A stretch of 64,000 nucleotides of DNA, taken from contig NZ_CP084058.1 in assembly GCF_020215645.1 (NCBI RefSeq), forward strand, positions 11,338,501 to 11,402,500, read 5' to 3'. This document shows, piece by piece, positions 56,381-64,000 of the stretch. The notes under the pieces were generated by a model. It searched no databases. It saw only the letters and a list, made by a program, of their open reading frames with translations, and was not told where the DNA came from. The first letter of the stretch is position 1, and each line of letters opens with the position of its first letter. The position numbers and the translations under genes are program-made. This DNA comes from Nonomuraea gerenzanensis (GTDB lineage Bacteria; Actinomycetota; Actinomycetes; Streptosporangiales; Streptosporangiaceae).

Positions 56381-57521
56381 GGGTCACCGCCGGGAGGCTG
56401 GCCGAGATCGCGGTGCCCGCGCCGGCCTCGGACTCGATCTCCAGCGTGCCCGCCAGCCGGTCCACCCGCTTGCGCATCGCCGTCAGGCCGAACGCGGTCA
56501 GCCTGGGGTCGAAGCCGATGCCGTCGTCGCGCACGTCGAGGGTGATCACGTCCTCCATGTACGACAGGGTCAGCCCGACCCTGGAGGCGTTCGCGTGCTT
56601 GGCGGCGTTGGCCAGCGCCTCCTGCGCGGTGCGCAGCAACGTCTCCTCCACCTCTGGATGCATGGGTCGGACCGTACCAGTGACGGTGAACTCGGCTCGC
56701 GTCGCGTGCAGCTCGCTCCACTGGGCGGTGATCTCGGCGAGCGCCTCGGGCAGGGGCGCCGCGTCGAGCTGGCCGGGGCCCACCGCGTTCACCGAGCGCC
56801 GGGCCTCGGCCAGGCTCTCGCGGGCCAGCCGTACCGCGACGTCCACGTGCCGCCAGTCCTGGCCCTGCTTGGCCGCCTGGAGCTGGGTGATGATGCCGGT
56901 CAGGCCCTGGGCCAGGGTGTCGTGGATCTCGGCCGCCATGCGCTGCCGCTCGTCGAGCACGCCCGCCTCGCGGGCCTGGACGAGGAGCTGGGCGTGCAGG
57001 CCCGCGTTCTCCCGCATGGTCTGCTCCAGCTGCGTCACCATGCGCCTGCGCTCGTCGCTGCGCTCGGCCGTGACCTCACCGACGAAGCTGAACAGGCCGA
57101 CCCCGGCCACGATGGCGGCGGTGAAGAGCAGGTAGGTCAGGATCGCGGACGGGGTGGGCTCCGGCAGGCCGCCGCCGTAGGCCGCGACGCTGATCGCCGC
57201 CGTGGCGCTCACGCCGGCGAAGCGCCACTTCCCCTTCAGGTACTGCCACGAGTGGAGGTATCCGATGAAGCCGAAGAAGCTCGCGAACCACGCCCCCTGC
57301 GTACAGAGCGCGCCGATCAGCACCACCAGCCCCACCACGTAGACGGCACCGCGCGGCACCAGCCACATCCACGTGGCCGCCAGCGCGGCCAGGCCGACCG
57401 TGATCCCCGGCCGGCCTCCGGTGAGCAGGCCCAGGGCCGTGGAGATCGCCAGCAGCACGTACGGCAGGGCCGCGAGCTGGCGCTCCAGCAACCGTTCCCA
57501 TCGGTCGAGGCGACCGGCCAT
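56373..57521 (-). CDS. Sensor histidine kinase (HisKA_3 type)
   Basis: 382 residues. About five to six membrane helices in the first 155, then a coiled coil and phospho-His in RQRMAAEIHDTLAQGLTGIITQLQ (about 205). HATPase boxes TAQEALANAAKHANAS (N), VRDDGIGFDP (G1) and FGLTAMRKRVDRLAG (G2) are intact. It resembles DesK/LiaS-like kinases. It starts 3 bp after the permease stop codon, consistent with a sensor for the co-encoded ABC-2 transporter. Confidence 0.93.
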   Translation of the reverse strand: MAGRLDRWERLLERQLAALPYVLLAISTALGLLTGGRPGITVGLAALAATWMWLVPRGAVYVVGLVVLIGALCTQGAWFASFFGFIGYLHSWQYLKGKWRFAGVSATAAISVAAYGGGLPEPTPSAILTYLLFTAAIVAGVGLFSFVGEVTAERSDERRRMVTQLEQTMRENAGLHAQLLVQAREAGVLDERQRMAAEIHDTLAQGLTGIITQLQAAKQGQDWRHVDVAVRLARESLAEARRSVNAVGPGQLDAAPLPEALAEITAQWSELHATRAEFTVTGTVRPMHPEVEETLLRTAQEALANAAKHANASRVGLTLSYMEDVITLDVRDDGIGFDPRLTAFGLTAMRKRVDRLAGTLEIESEAGAGTAISASLPAVTRG

Positions 57522-57524
57522 CCT

Positions 57525-58220
57525 TCACTCCCAGCGGAAGAGCTTGGTCGCCGCGAGGCCGATGACCAGGGTGTACACCGCCATCACGGCCAACGCCACG
57601 AGGCTGGGAGCACTCCCCGCCCAGACATTCTGAAGGCTCTCCCTGAAAGCGCCCAGAGGGGTGAATCTCCCGACGGTCGCTACGATATCCGGCAGCTGGT
57701 CCACCGGCTGCATGAGCCCGGCGAGATAGGCCATCGGGAAGTACAGCAGCACGCCGACCCCGTTGGCGGCCCGGCCGTTCGGCGCCAGCGCGGCCACCAG
57801 CGAGCCGATCGCGAACATGCTCGCCGTACCCAGCAGGAAGGCCAGCGCGCCCGAGAACACCAGGACAGGCAGCCGCGCGCCCAGCACCGTGCCCGCGACG
57901 GTCATCAACAGCCCGCAGGCGACCACCACCAGGACGAGCTGGAGCAGCAACTGCACCACCAGCAGGCTCCCCGGACGCACCGGCGTGATGGACAACCTGC
58001 GCAGGATGCCCCGCTCCCGGTAACCGGCCAGGGTGGTGGGGAGCAGGTACAGCCCCACCAGCCCCACGGCGATGGCCAGCGCCATCGGCAGCAGCACGGT
58101 GTCCCCCGGCTGGATCGAGCTGCCGAACACCACCAGGATGAACAGCGGGATGAGCAGCGAGAACAGCGCCCCCGGCTCGCGGGTGAGCAGCTTGGTCTCG
58201 ACCAGGGCGAGCTTCATCAT
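57525..58220 (-). CDS. ABC-2 type transporter permease
   Basis: 231 residues with six membrane helices, for example LFILVVFGSSI, LPMALAIAVGLVGLYLLPTT, LLLQLVLVVVACGLLMTVAGTVL and a C-terminal LVALAVMAVYTLVIGL. The central RERGILRRLSITPVRPGSLLV is the cytoplasmic coupling loop typical of ABC-2 permeases. It works with the ATPase encoded 20 bp upstream, probably exporting a drug, lipid or peptide. Confidence 0.92.
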   Translation of the reverse strand: MMKLALVETKLLTREPGALFSLLIPLFILVVFGSSIQPGDTVLLPMALAIAVGLVGLYLLPTTLAGYRERGILRRLSITPVRPGSLLVVQLLLQLVLVVVACGLLMTVAGTVLGARLPVLVFSGALAFLLGTASMFAIGSLVAALAPNGRAANGVGVLLYFPMAYLAGLMQPVDQLPDIVATVGRFTPLGAFRESLQNVWAGSAPSLVALAVMAVYTLVIGLAATKLFRWE

Positions 58221-58240
58221 GATCGCTTCTTCTCTCTTTC

Positions 58241-59131
58241 TCAGAAGGACGGGCCGGTCAGGGCGGTGAACGCGTCTTCCAGCGTCCGCTTGTCGATGCG
58301 CAGGTCACTGACCAGCACGTGGTGGCGGGCCAGGTGCGCCGTGACCGCCGTCGCGAAGTCCCCCCTGCCGGTGACGACCACCCGGTCCCCCGACCTGGAC
58401 ACCCCGATCACCCCAGGCACCTCCGTCAGGTCGAGGAGGTGCTCCCCCTTCAGCGTGAACCGCATCCGGTGCTCGCCACCGGCCAGCCCCGCCGGCGTGT
58501 CCACCGCCACGACCTTGCCCCGGCTGAGCACCGCGACCCGGTCGCACAGCTCCTCCACCTCGTCCATGAAGTGACTGACCAGCACCACCGTCACCCCGCT
58601 CGCCCTGATGCGCTTGATCAGCTCCCAGGTCGTCCGCCTGGCCTGCGGGTCCAGCCCGGTGGTCAGCTCGTCCAGGAACGCCACCCGCGGGTTGCCCACG
58701 AGCGCCAGCGCGATGAACAGCCGCTGCTTCTGACCCCCCGACAACTTCCCGAACCTGGTGTTCCGCTTGTCGGCCAGCCCCCACTCCTCCAGCAGCTCCC
58801 GCCAGTCACGCGGCTCGGCGTAGAACGAGGCGTACAGGTCCAGCGCCTCCCACACCTTCAGGTTCTCGGGCAGCTGGGTCTGCTGCAGCTGCACCCCGAT
58901 CTGCTCGTGCAGCCTGCGCGCGTCCTTGACGGGGTCGAGACCGAGCACCCTGATCGTGCCGCTGTCGGCCTGCCGCAGCCCCTCCACGCACTCCACCATG
59001 GTGGTCTTGCCGGTGCCGTTGGGACCGAGGATGCCGAAGATCTCGCCCTCCTCCACGGAGAACGACACCCCGTCCAGGATCTGCTGGTTTCCGTACGCCT
59101 TGCGTAGGTCCGTGACCTCGATGACTGCCAT
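58241..59131 (-). CDS. ABC transporter ATP-binding protein (DrrA-like)
   Basis: 296 residues. Walker A GPNGTGKTT, Q-loop VQLQQTQLP, signature KLSGGQKQRLF, Walker B VAFLDELTTGLDP (Glu follows the Asp), and H-loop VVLVSHFMDEVEEL. The C-terminal extension resembles DrrA-type multidrug/antibiotic ATPases. It opens the four-gene operon. A short palindrome (ATCCACC-4-GGTGGAT at 59211-59228) lies about 80 bp upstream and may be the operator. Confidence 0.93.
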   Translation of the reverse strand: MAVIEVTDLRKAYGNQQILDGVSFSVEEGEIFGILGPNGTGKTTMVECVEGLRQADSGTIRVLGLDPVKDARRLHEQIGVQLQQTQLPENLKVWEALDLYASFYAEPRDWRELLEEWGLADKRNTRFGKLSGGQKQRLFIALALVGNPRVAFLDELTTGLDPQARRTTWELIKRIRASGVTVVLVSHFMDEVEELCDRVAVLSRGKVVAVDTPAGLAGGEHRMRFTLKGEHLLDLTEVPGVIGVSRSGDRVVVTGRGDFATAVTAHLARHHVLVSDLRIDKRTLEDAFTALTGPSF

Positions 59132-59210
59132 GGCTCAAGCTTCCTGCGCCGGCCTTTTCGGCGAATCGACCTGGCGGCCATCATGCGGTGGGCAGGATGC
59201 TGATCCGGAA

Positions 59211-59228
59211 ATCCACCGAATGGTGGAT
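59211..59228. promoter_or_regulatory. Palindrome upstream of the ABC/two-component operon
   Basis: ATCCACC and GGTGGAT with a 4-bp spacer. It is the only structured element I see in the gene-free stretch 59132-59518, and could bind the operon's own response regulator. Confidence 0.45.
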
Positions 59229-59518
59229 GGACGAGGGAGCCTGAGGTCGGCTTGCGCCGAGTTCACATGTGACCGATCGGCGCGGACGTGCCTGCGTTGT
59301 CGCGGAACATGCCGGATCCGCAGCAAGCGGACGACACCGTGTTGGAACTGTCGAACCGATGACGTCGCTCCCAGCGAACGCCAGAACGCCCCGAACGATG
59401 GCTGGTCGCTCAGGTTGTCACGCACTCTGTCACTCAGGAGCCGTAAGACGAGAGAGGGTGCTTCGCATGAAAGGCGCGTACGACGGTCGGTACCACATGG
59501 TCGATGAGGTGGGCCGCG

Positions 59519-60421
59519 TCAGTCTGCCAGTCGGGCGAGGGCCAGCGCGTGTGCCCGGTCGAGGGATTGCGCGGCAGGGCAAGGGACGTCCGGCTGCACA
59601 CCGGTGCCCTCCCAGTTGGTGCCGGAGACGGGGTTGACGGCGCGGCCGGTGGGGACGGTGACCTCCAGATGAGGGTGCACGGTCCAGCCCTTGCACGGGT
59701 GCGCGCCGCCACGGGTCGGCTCGCCGACGACGACGGCGCGGCCGAGCTGCTGCAGGTCGTATGCCAGTTCCTCAGCGGCGGAGAAGGTGTCGCCACTGAC
59801 CGACACGTACAACGGTTTGCTGCCGCCGAAACGCGCGCCGGGAACGTGCGGCAGGCTCCAGGACTGCTCGCTGCGCTCGCCACCGCGCCAGTGCATGGTG
59901 TTGAGGTGGGTGCGCTCGTCCAGAAGGTAGCTGCAGACGAAGGCGACGGCGTCCGGGTCGCCGCCCCGGTTGTTGCGAAGGTCCACGATCAGCGCCTGGG
60001 CGCGTGAGGCCAGGGTGAGCGCGGCGCTCAGCGGTTCGGCGGCCCAGTCCAGCGGAAACAGCATCGGCGCCAGCTCCAGCACGGTGACTCCGCCGTCGAG
60101 CAGCTCCACCCGGGGCGCACCGCCCAGCGAGGTGTCGAAGTCCCGGCGGATGGACTCCAGGGTTGCCGCGCCCTCCTCGGAGGACACCGGGTCGGCGTGG
60201 TGCTTCAGTCTCAGGTGTTTGTCGTTGTTGACGGACTGCAGGTCCGCGGTGACCAGCCGGGAGAGCTCCTCGGCACTGCCAACGTCATATGCGCCCTCGG
60301 CGAGGCGTTGGCGCAGCAGGTCCGCGAGCTGCTTGGCGATCTCAGGGAAGACATAATGCTCGGTCAGCAGCCGGGCCGTCTCGTCAATGACAGGGGTGGG
60401 CTGAAGGTCTGTCGGAGTCAT
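59519..60421 (-). CDS. S41-family (C-terminal processing-like) peptidase
   Basis: 300 residues without PDZ domain or signal peptide, as in the IRBP/tricorn-core-like S41 branch. An N-terminal helical cap (VIDETARLLTEHYVFPEIAKQLADLLRQRL) is followed by ALIVDLRNNRGGDPDAVAFVCSYLL and the nucleophile region LYVSVSGDTFSAAEELAYDLQQLG, with the likely catalytic Ser in DTFSAAE. ATG at 60421. Substrate unknown. Confidence 0.88.
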   Translation of the reverse strand: MTPTDLQPTPVIDETARLLTEHYVFPEIAKQLADLLRQRLAEGAYDVGSAEELSRLVTADLQSVNNDKHLRLKHHADPVSSEEGAATLESIRRDFDTSLGGAPRVELLDGGVTVLELAPMLFPLDWAAEPLSAALTLASRAQALIVDLRNNRGGDPDAVAFVCSYLLDERTHLNTMHWRGGERSEQSWSLPHVPGARFGGSKPLYVSVSGDTFSAAEELAYDLQQLGRAVVVGEPTRGGAHPCKGWTVHPHLEVTVPTGRAVNPVSGTNWEGTGVQPDVPCPAAQSLDRAHALALARLAD

Positions 60422-60661
60422 GGCAGGGAGTAGAGCACTGCCCTGACGAAGACGTCAAAAGACGTTCACCGGCTTTGTGGCGAGGGCCGCCGGGGTGGGG
60501 CCGGGATTGCCCCCGGAGCTGTGTGACGGTCCTCAAGGCACTGCTGGCTGAGCAGGCAGGTGATGAGCGTTCAGAGCGCCCGAGCGAGCGCGACCGTGAT
60601 GGACGAGATCTTCCCGCTCACTCCGGCACCGGAGTCACTCAGACAGATACGCAGAAACACG

Positions 60662-60694
60662 AACGCCCCGTCCACATGATCGTGGAGGGGCGTT
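60662..60694 (-). terminator. Terminator of the tRNA cluster
   Basis: AACGCCCC and GGGGCGTT with inner CCAC/GTGG pairing lie 16 nt beyond the encoded 3' end of tRNA-Phe. On the minus strand CGTGTTTCTG follows. The 60422-60661 interval holds no gene I can support. Confidence 0.75.
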
Positions 60695-60709
60695 TCCGCT
60701 GTTCAATGC

Positions 60710-60786
60710 TGGTGGTCAGGGGCAGGGTCGAACTGCCGACCTTCCGCTTTTCAGGCGGACGCTCGTACCAACTGAGCTACCTGACC
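60710..60786 (-). tRNA. tRNA-Phe (GAA)
   Basis: On the minus strand, acceptor arms GGTCAGG and CCTGACC pair fully. The anticodon loop CTGAAAA between TCCGC and GCGGA gives anticodon GAA. The T arm has GTTCGAC. The CCA end is encoded (60710-60712), unlike the other two tRNAs here. Confidence 0.95.
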
Positions 60787-60791
60787 CAGAG

Positions 60792-60866
60792 CGGTCCTGA
60801 CGGGACTTGAACCCGCGACCTCCACCTTGACAGGGTGGCGAGCACTCCAAACTGCTCTACAGGACC
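60792..60866 (-). tRNA. tRNA-Asp (GTC)
   Basis: On the minus strand, the acceptor arms GGTCCTG and CAGGACC pair. The anticodon loop CTGTCAA between GCCACC and GGTGGA gives GTC. T loop GTTCAAGTC. No encoded CCA. Confidence 0.95.
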
Positions 60867-60964
60867 TTGCGTCTTGCGTTTCGTTCTGTTTGCGCTCGCT
60901 TAGCTTACCAGCTCTTCGGTGGTCTTCGACCAGCCGTTTTTGCGGGTGCGCTAGGCGCTCGCGG

Positions 60965-61037
60965 TGCCCCCAACGGGATTCGAACCCGTGCCGCCGCCTT
61001 GAAAGGGCGGTGTCCTAGGCCGCTAGACGATGGGGGC
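60965..61037 (-). tRNA. tRNA-Glu (TTC)
   Basis: On the minus strand, acceptor arms GCCCCCA and TGGGGGC pair. The anticodon loop CTTTCAA between CCGCC and GGCGG gives TTC. T loop GTTCGAATC. No encoded CCA. Its 5' end directly abuts the stop codon of the metallophosphoesterase gene. Confidence 0.95.
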
Positions 61038-62600
61038 TTAGGTTTCCCTGTCGCCTTCCGTCGGGGACCTCTGAAGCATAGGGGACGATTGCCCTTGATG
61101 CCAAAGTGGCGGACCGGCGGCCGGCGAAGCGGGGGTGCCAGTGACCGATCCCGTTGGCGACGGGGCGTTCGTTGGCTCCGGGGAAATCATACGTTGTGGG
61201 TCGGGCTCCACGTGACGCTGGATGTAGACCGACTGCTCTCCCAGGCCACCCAGGGTGATGTCGTCCCATGCCTGCAGGCGCCTGGTCTCCCTGTCGAAGT
61301 ACAGGACCGAGGCCTGGACCGGGGTGGGTGCGGCGTGTTCGAGGGCGCGCAGGCCCGCGCCGCCCGTCGAGCCCTGGATGAGCATGCGGGTGCCCGTCGG
61401 GAAGACGGTGGTGCGGCGTTCGTGGGTGTGACCGGCCAGGATCATGGGGGCGGCGCCGGAGAAGCCGTTGCCGACCTCGCCGTCGTGCACCGCGATCAGG
61501 TCCGCCTTGCCGACCTTGGCCCGGTGGGCGCGGCCGTACTCGGCCAGGGCCGCCGGGTCGGAGTCGACGCTGACGGACTTGTCCGGGGTGAAGCGGGGAT
61601 CGCCGAGGCCGTAGATGGTCAGGCCGGCGACCTGCTGCGCGGTGTCGTCCAGGACGATGGCGTTCTTCTGCTTCTCGACGGCCTTCTGGGTGGTCATCGA
61701 GTCGTGGTTGCCGCGGACGAAGACGTACGGGACCTGGAGCGTGCGGATCTCGTCGACGAACTTGTTCTCCGCCTTGGTGCCGTGGTCGGAGATGTCACCG
61801 GTGTCGATGACCAGGTCCACGGCGAACTGGTCCTTGAGCGAGCGGATGACGTTCCAGGCGATGGGGTTGAGGTGGATGTCGGAGATGTGCAGGACACGGA
61901 TGGTCTTGGGGTCGGCGTCGTAGAGCGGCAGGGTCGAGACCGTGTCGTACAGCTTCGAGACGTTCGTCACGAGCTTGGTGAGCTGGGAGCGGTACGACTC
62001 GAAGCGCGTCACGATCGACTCCGCGCTGCCCACGAGCGACGGCGCGGCGGCGACCAGGCCCGAGTAGCGCGGCTCCACCAGCGAGCTGGGGCGGAACGTG
62101 ACGGCCGCCAGGGCTCCGGTGGCGGCGAGGGCCACAGAAGCCGCCAGAAGGCCCATCAGCGCCGTTCTCGGGCGCCGGAAGACCATGAGGACGGCGATGA
62201 GCGCTCCCGCGCCCGCACAGAGCAGCGAGCGGATGACGAGGGCCCGCACGCCGTCCAGGAGATCCTGCTCGATCACGTCGGGCAGGCGGTCGGCGATGCG
62301 CGGGTCCTCCAGAAGCGACTTGGCGCGTTCCTGGTCGATGTTCTCCAGGGTGATGCGCAGCCTGAGCGGGGCGCTGTGGGTCTGGAAGGTCAGGGTGCCG
62401 AGGGGGCTGGCGTCCACGACCGTCTCGCCGTCCCAGGCCGGTCGGAGTGACATTCCCGTTTCCACGGGGCCGATCTGGGCGCGTACGGTGCCGCTGAGGA
62501 AGATGCCGAGCCAGGCGCCCACGGCGGCCACCAGGAGCACCGCCGCGATCCGCGCGCCGCGCGATCGGAGGACTGCCTTTGACCTGTGCACGAACTTCAT
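61038..62600 (-). CDS. Membrane-anchored metallophosphoesterase
   Basis: 520 residues. One N-terminal membrane helix (IAAVLLVAAVGAWLGIFL), about 90 residues outside, two more helices (near 120-175), then a calcineurin-like phosphoesterase domain. The metal ligands are VLHISDIHLN, VIDTGDISDHG, VRGNHDS, and GHTHERR, all intact. A Pro/Ser-rich tail ends the protein. Substrate unknown; the catalytic part should face outside if three helices span. The TAA at 61038-61040 touches the tRNA-Glu gene with no gap. Confidence 0.9.
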   Translation of the reverse strand: MKFVHRSKAVLRSRGARIAAVLLVAAVGAWLGIFLSGTVRAQIGPVETGMSLRPAWDGETVVDASPLGTLTFQTHSAPLRLRITLENIDQERAKSLLEDPRIADRLPDVIEQDLLDGVRALVIRSLLCAGAGALIAVLMVFRRPRTALMGLLAASVALAATGALAAVTFRPSSLVEPRYSGLVAAAPSLVGSAESIVTRFESYRSQLTKLVTNVSKLYDTVSTLPLYDADPKTIRVLHISDIHLNPIAWNVIRSLKDQFAVDLVIDTGDISDHGTKAENKFVDEIRTLQVPYVFVRGNHDSMTTQKAVEKQKNAIVLDDTAQQVAGLTIYGLGDPRFTPDKSVSVDSDPAALAEYGRAHRAKVGKADLIAVHDGEVGNGFSGAAPMILAGHTHERRTTVFPTGTRMLIQGSTGGAGLRALEHAAPTPVQASVLYFDRETRRLQAWDDITLGGLGEQSVYIQRHVEPDPQRMISPEPTNAPSPTGSVTGTPASPAAGPPLWHQGQSSPMLQRSPTEGDRET

Positions 62601-62633
62601 ACGGTTTCTTGCTTACCTGTCGGTCGGGGCAGA

Positions 62634-62984
62634 ATGGCAGGTGTGATCGAGGTATCGCGGGAGAAGTTCGAGGAACTCGTGGCCGAGGCATTGGACACGA
62701 TTCCGCCGGACCTCACGCGTGCCATGAGTAATGTCGTCGTCACGGTCGTCGATGATCCGCCGGAGCCCCACCTGCTCGGCCTGTACACCGGTGTCCCCCT
62801 CACCGAACGCGGCGACTGGTACTCAGCAGTTCTGCCCGACCGGATCGAGATCTACCGCAATCCCATATGTGAAATTTGCGATACCGAGGAAGACGTGATC
62901 GACGAGGTCCGCATCACGGTCGTCCATGAAGTCGGCCATCACTTCGGCATCGACGACGCCCGCCTTCACGAATTGGGCTGGTAA
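62634..62984 (+). CDS. Zincin-like metallopeptidase family protein
   Basis: About 116 residues. The helical start VIEVSREKFEELVAEALDTIPPDL is followed by VVVTVVDDPPEP, LLGLYTGVPLTERG and the zinc motif HEVGHHFGIDD (HExxH with a nearby Asp), the pattern of the minimal actinobacterial metallopeptidase family (DUF1025-like). The two cysteines in PICEICDTEED are unusual and might bind a metal. Start is either ATG 62634 or GTG 62643. It is divergent from the phosphoesterase with 33 bp between. Confidence 0.88.
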   Translation: MAGVIEVSREKFEELVAEALDTIPPDLTRAMSNVVVTVVDDPPEPHLLGLYTGVPLTERGDWYSAVLPDRIEIYRNPICEICDTEEDVIDEVRITVVHEVGHHFGIDDARLHELGW

Positions 62985-63148
62985 CCCTTTGCTTTTGGTT
63001 GGCTGCTTTCGGTTGCGGTCACCCCTGGCCGTCGGGCACCTTAGGTCACATAGCGAGCACCCTTAGTCAGGCACAGCGGAGTCCAGTGGGGGCCATGCGG
63101 GCGCGACGGCCGCCGGGACGGCATCGCCGTGCCGGAGACGCACGACAA

Positions 63149-64000
63149 GTCACATATCGGGAAGTCATCGCCGTCAAGGAGTTCCGGGCACTCTGGTACG
63201 GCCAGGGCCTGTCCCTCCTCGGCGATCAGCTCGCCCAGGTGGCGCTCGCCGTCCTCGTCTACGACCGCACGGGCTCGCCGCTGGCCACGGCAGGGGTGTA
63301 CGCGCTGACGTACCTGCCCTCCATCCTCGGCGGGCCGCTGCTGGCCGGGCTGGCCGACCGGTTCGCGCGCCGGGGCGTCATGCTGGCCTGCGACCTGCTG
63401 CGGGCGGCGCTGGTGGGCGTGATGGCGGTGCCTGGCGTGCCGTTCTGGGCGCTGTGCGTGCTGGTGTTCCTGGTCGTGCTGCTCAGCGCGCCGTTCTCGG
63501 CCGCGCGGGCGGCGCTGCTGCCCGAGGTGCTGGACGGCGACGCGTACGTCATCGGCTCGGCGTTGCAGAACATGACCAACCAGGCTGTCCAGATGCTCGG
63601 TTTCGCCACGGGCGGAGCCCTGATCGCCACCATGGGCCCGTACCGCGCGCTCGCCCTCGACGCGGCCACGTTCCTGGGCTCGGCGCTGATCCTGGTCTCG
63701 GGCGTACGCCGGCGGCCCGCGTCAGGCGGCGCGTCGAAGCCGTCCATGTGGTCGATGACCACCAGCGGCGCCCGGCTCGTGTTCGGCTCGCCGAAGCTGC
63801 GTACGCTGGTGCTGTTCGCGTGGTTGTGCGGGTTCTACATCCTGCCCGAGGGCATCGCGGCCCCGTACGCGGCCAGGCTCGCCGACGGCACGCTGCCCGT
63901 GCCCGTGATCACCGGGCTGCTGATGGCGGCCATGCCCGCCGGGACAGTCGTGGGGGCGTTCCTGTTCAGCAGGTTCGTCTCGCCGCAGCGGCGGCTGCGG
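63149..64000 (+). CDS. MFS transporter (3' end outside window; no canonical start codon)
   Basis: The frame reads VTYREVIAVKEFRALWYGQG, then LSLLGDQLAQVALAVLVYDR and further helices of an MFS protein of the EntS/MefA-like type (GLADRFARRGVM in the 2-3 loop), to the window edge. Homologues I recall begin MTYREV or VTYREV. Here that codon is GTC at 63149. There is no in-frame ATG, GTG or TTG between the TAG at 63065 and the GTG at 63239 (CTG at 63209 is the only near-cognate). The ATG at 63096 is in another frame. Rare start, frameshift or sequencing error are all possible. Confidence 0.75.

Noticed and set aside
59137-59425. Small open frame in the gap before the ABC ATPase gene
   Set aside because: No ribosome-binding site, Arg/Ser-rich translation without family pattern; the gap is better read as promoter DNA.
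63096-63230. ATG at 63096 as the start of the MFS transporter
   Set aside because: It is in a different frame from the transporter and its translation (RARRPPGRIAV...) shows no membrane segment.

Overview
The window is very GC-rich DNA. GTG starts, ATGA/GTGA gene overlaps, frequent leaderless-looking starts and no mobile elements point to a chromosomal segment of a filamentous actinomycete. A bldC-type gene beside valine dehydrogenase, DUF3073 and purFM supports this. The overall look suggests the Streptosporangiaceae (Nonomuraea-like), but the genus is inference.

Layout. 1-8.4 kb: end of a molybdopterin oxidoreductase, a double GNAT protein, a small membrane protein, a Gdx/SugE guanidinium exporter with a VOC protein behind a clear guanidine-III (ykkC-III) riboswitch, a methyltransferase, an acyl-CoA dehydrogenase, an MBL-fold hydrolase and two small proteins. 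8.5-12.1 kb: a branched-chain 2-oxoacid dehydrogenase operon (E1alpha-E1beta-E2) with an IdeR/DmdR-like iron box in front. 12.3-16.2 kb: purS, an RsbW-like anti-sigma kinase, purQ and purL. 16.3-20.1 kb: a secreted collagen-like protein, divergent from a membrane-bound class III nucleotide cyclase that is followed by a Crp-type regulator. 20.1-28.4 kb: two DHA2-type drug exporters flanking a TetR/MTHFR-like pair, an ABC exporter with a SoxR-type promoter, and a PhoX-type phosphatase. 28.5-37.4 kb: SCP2-like protein, DUF4190 protein, MarR plus SDR, purF, purM, DUF3073, valine dehydrogenase, a conserved unknown protein and bldC. 37.6-46.4 kb: TetR, LacI, a cell-wall amidase/hexosaminidase pair, GNAT, pyrD, an orphan response regulator, a tautomerase-family protein lacking Pro1, and lipoamide dehydrogenase. 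46.5-60.4 kb: unknown proteins, an exonuclease, fructosamine kinase, a two-component pair beside a secreted S33 hydrolase, a modular secreted glycosidase, a four-gene ABC/two-component operon and an S41 peptidase. 60.7-64 kb: a Glu-Asp-Phe tRNA cluster, a metallophosphoesterase, a zincin-like protein and the start of an MFS gene with no ordinary start codon.

How the genes work together. Valine dehydrogenase, the BCKDH complex, lipoamide dehydrogenase and possibly the acyl-CoA dehydrogenase form a branched-chain amino acid route that could feed branched fatty acids. purSQL and purFM give much of IMP synthesis, with pyrD for pyrimidines. The cyclase and the Crp protein look like a cyclic-nucleotide signalling pair. 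The most informative signals are in the non-coding DNA: the guanidine-III riboswitch, the SoxR-type promoter, the iron box, repeated TetR operators and tandem MarR-type operators. No CRISPR array, phage, insertion sequence or secondary-metabolite cluster was seen.
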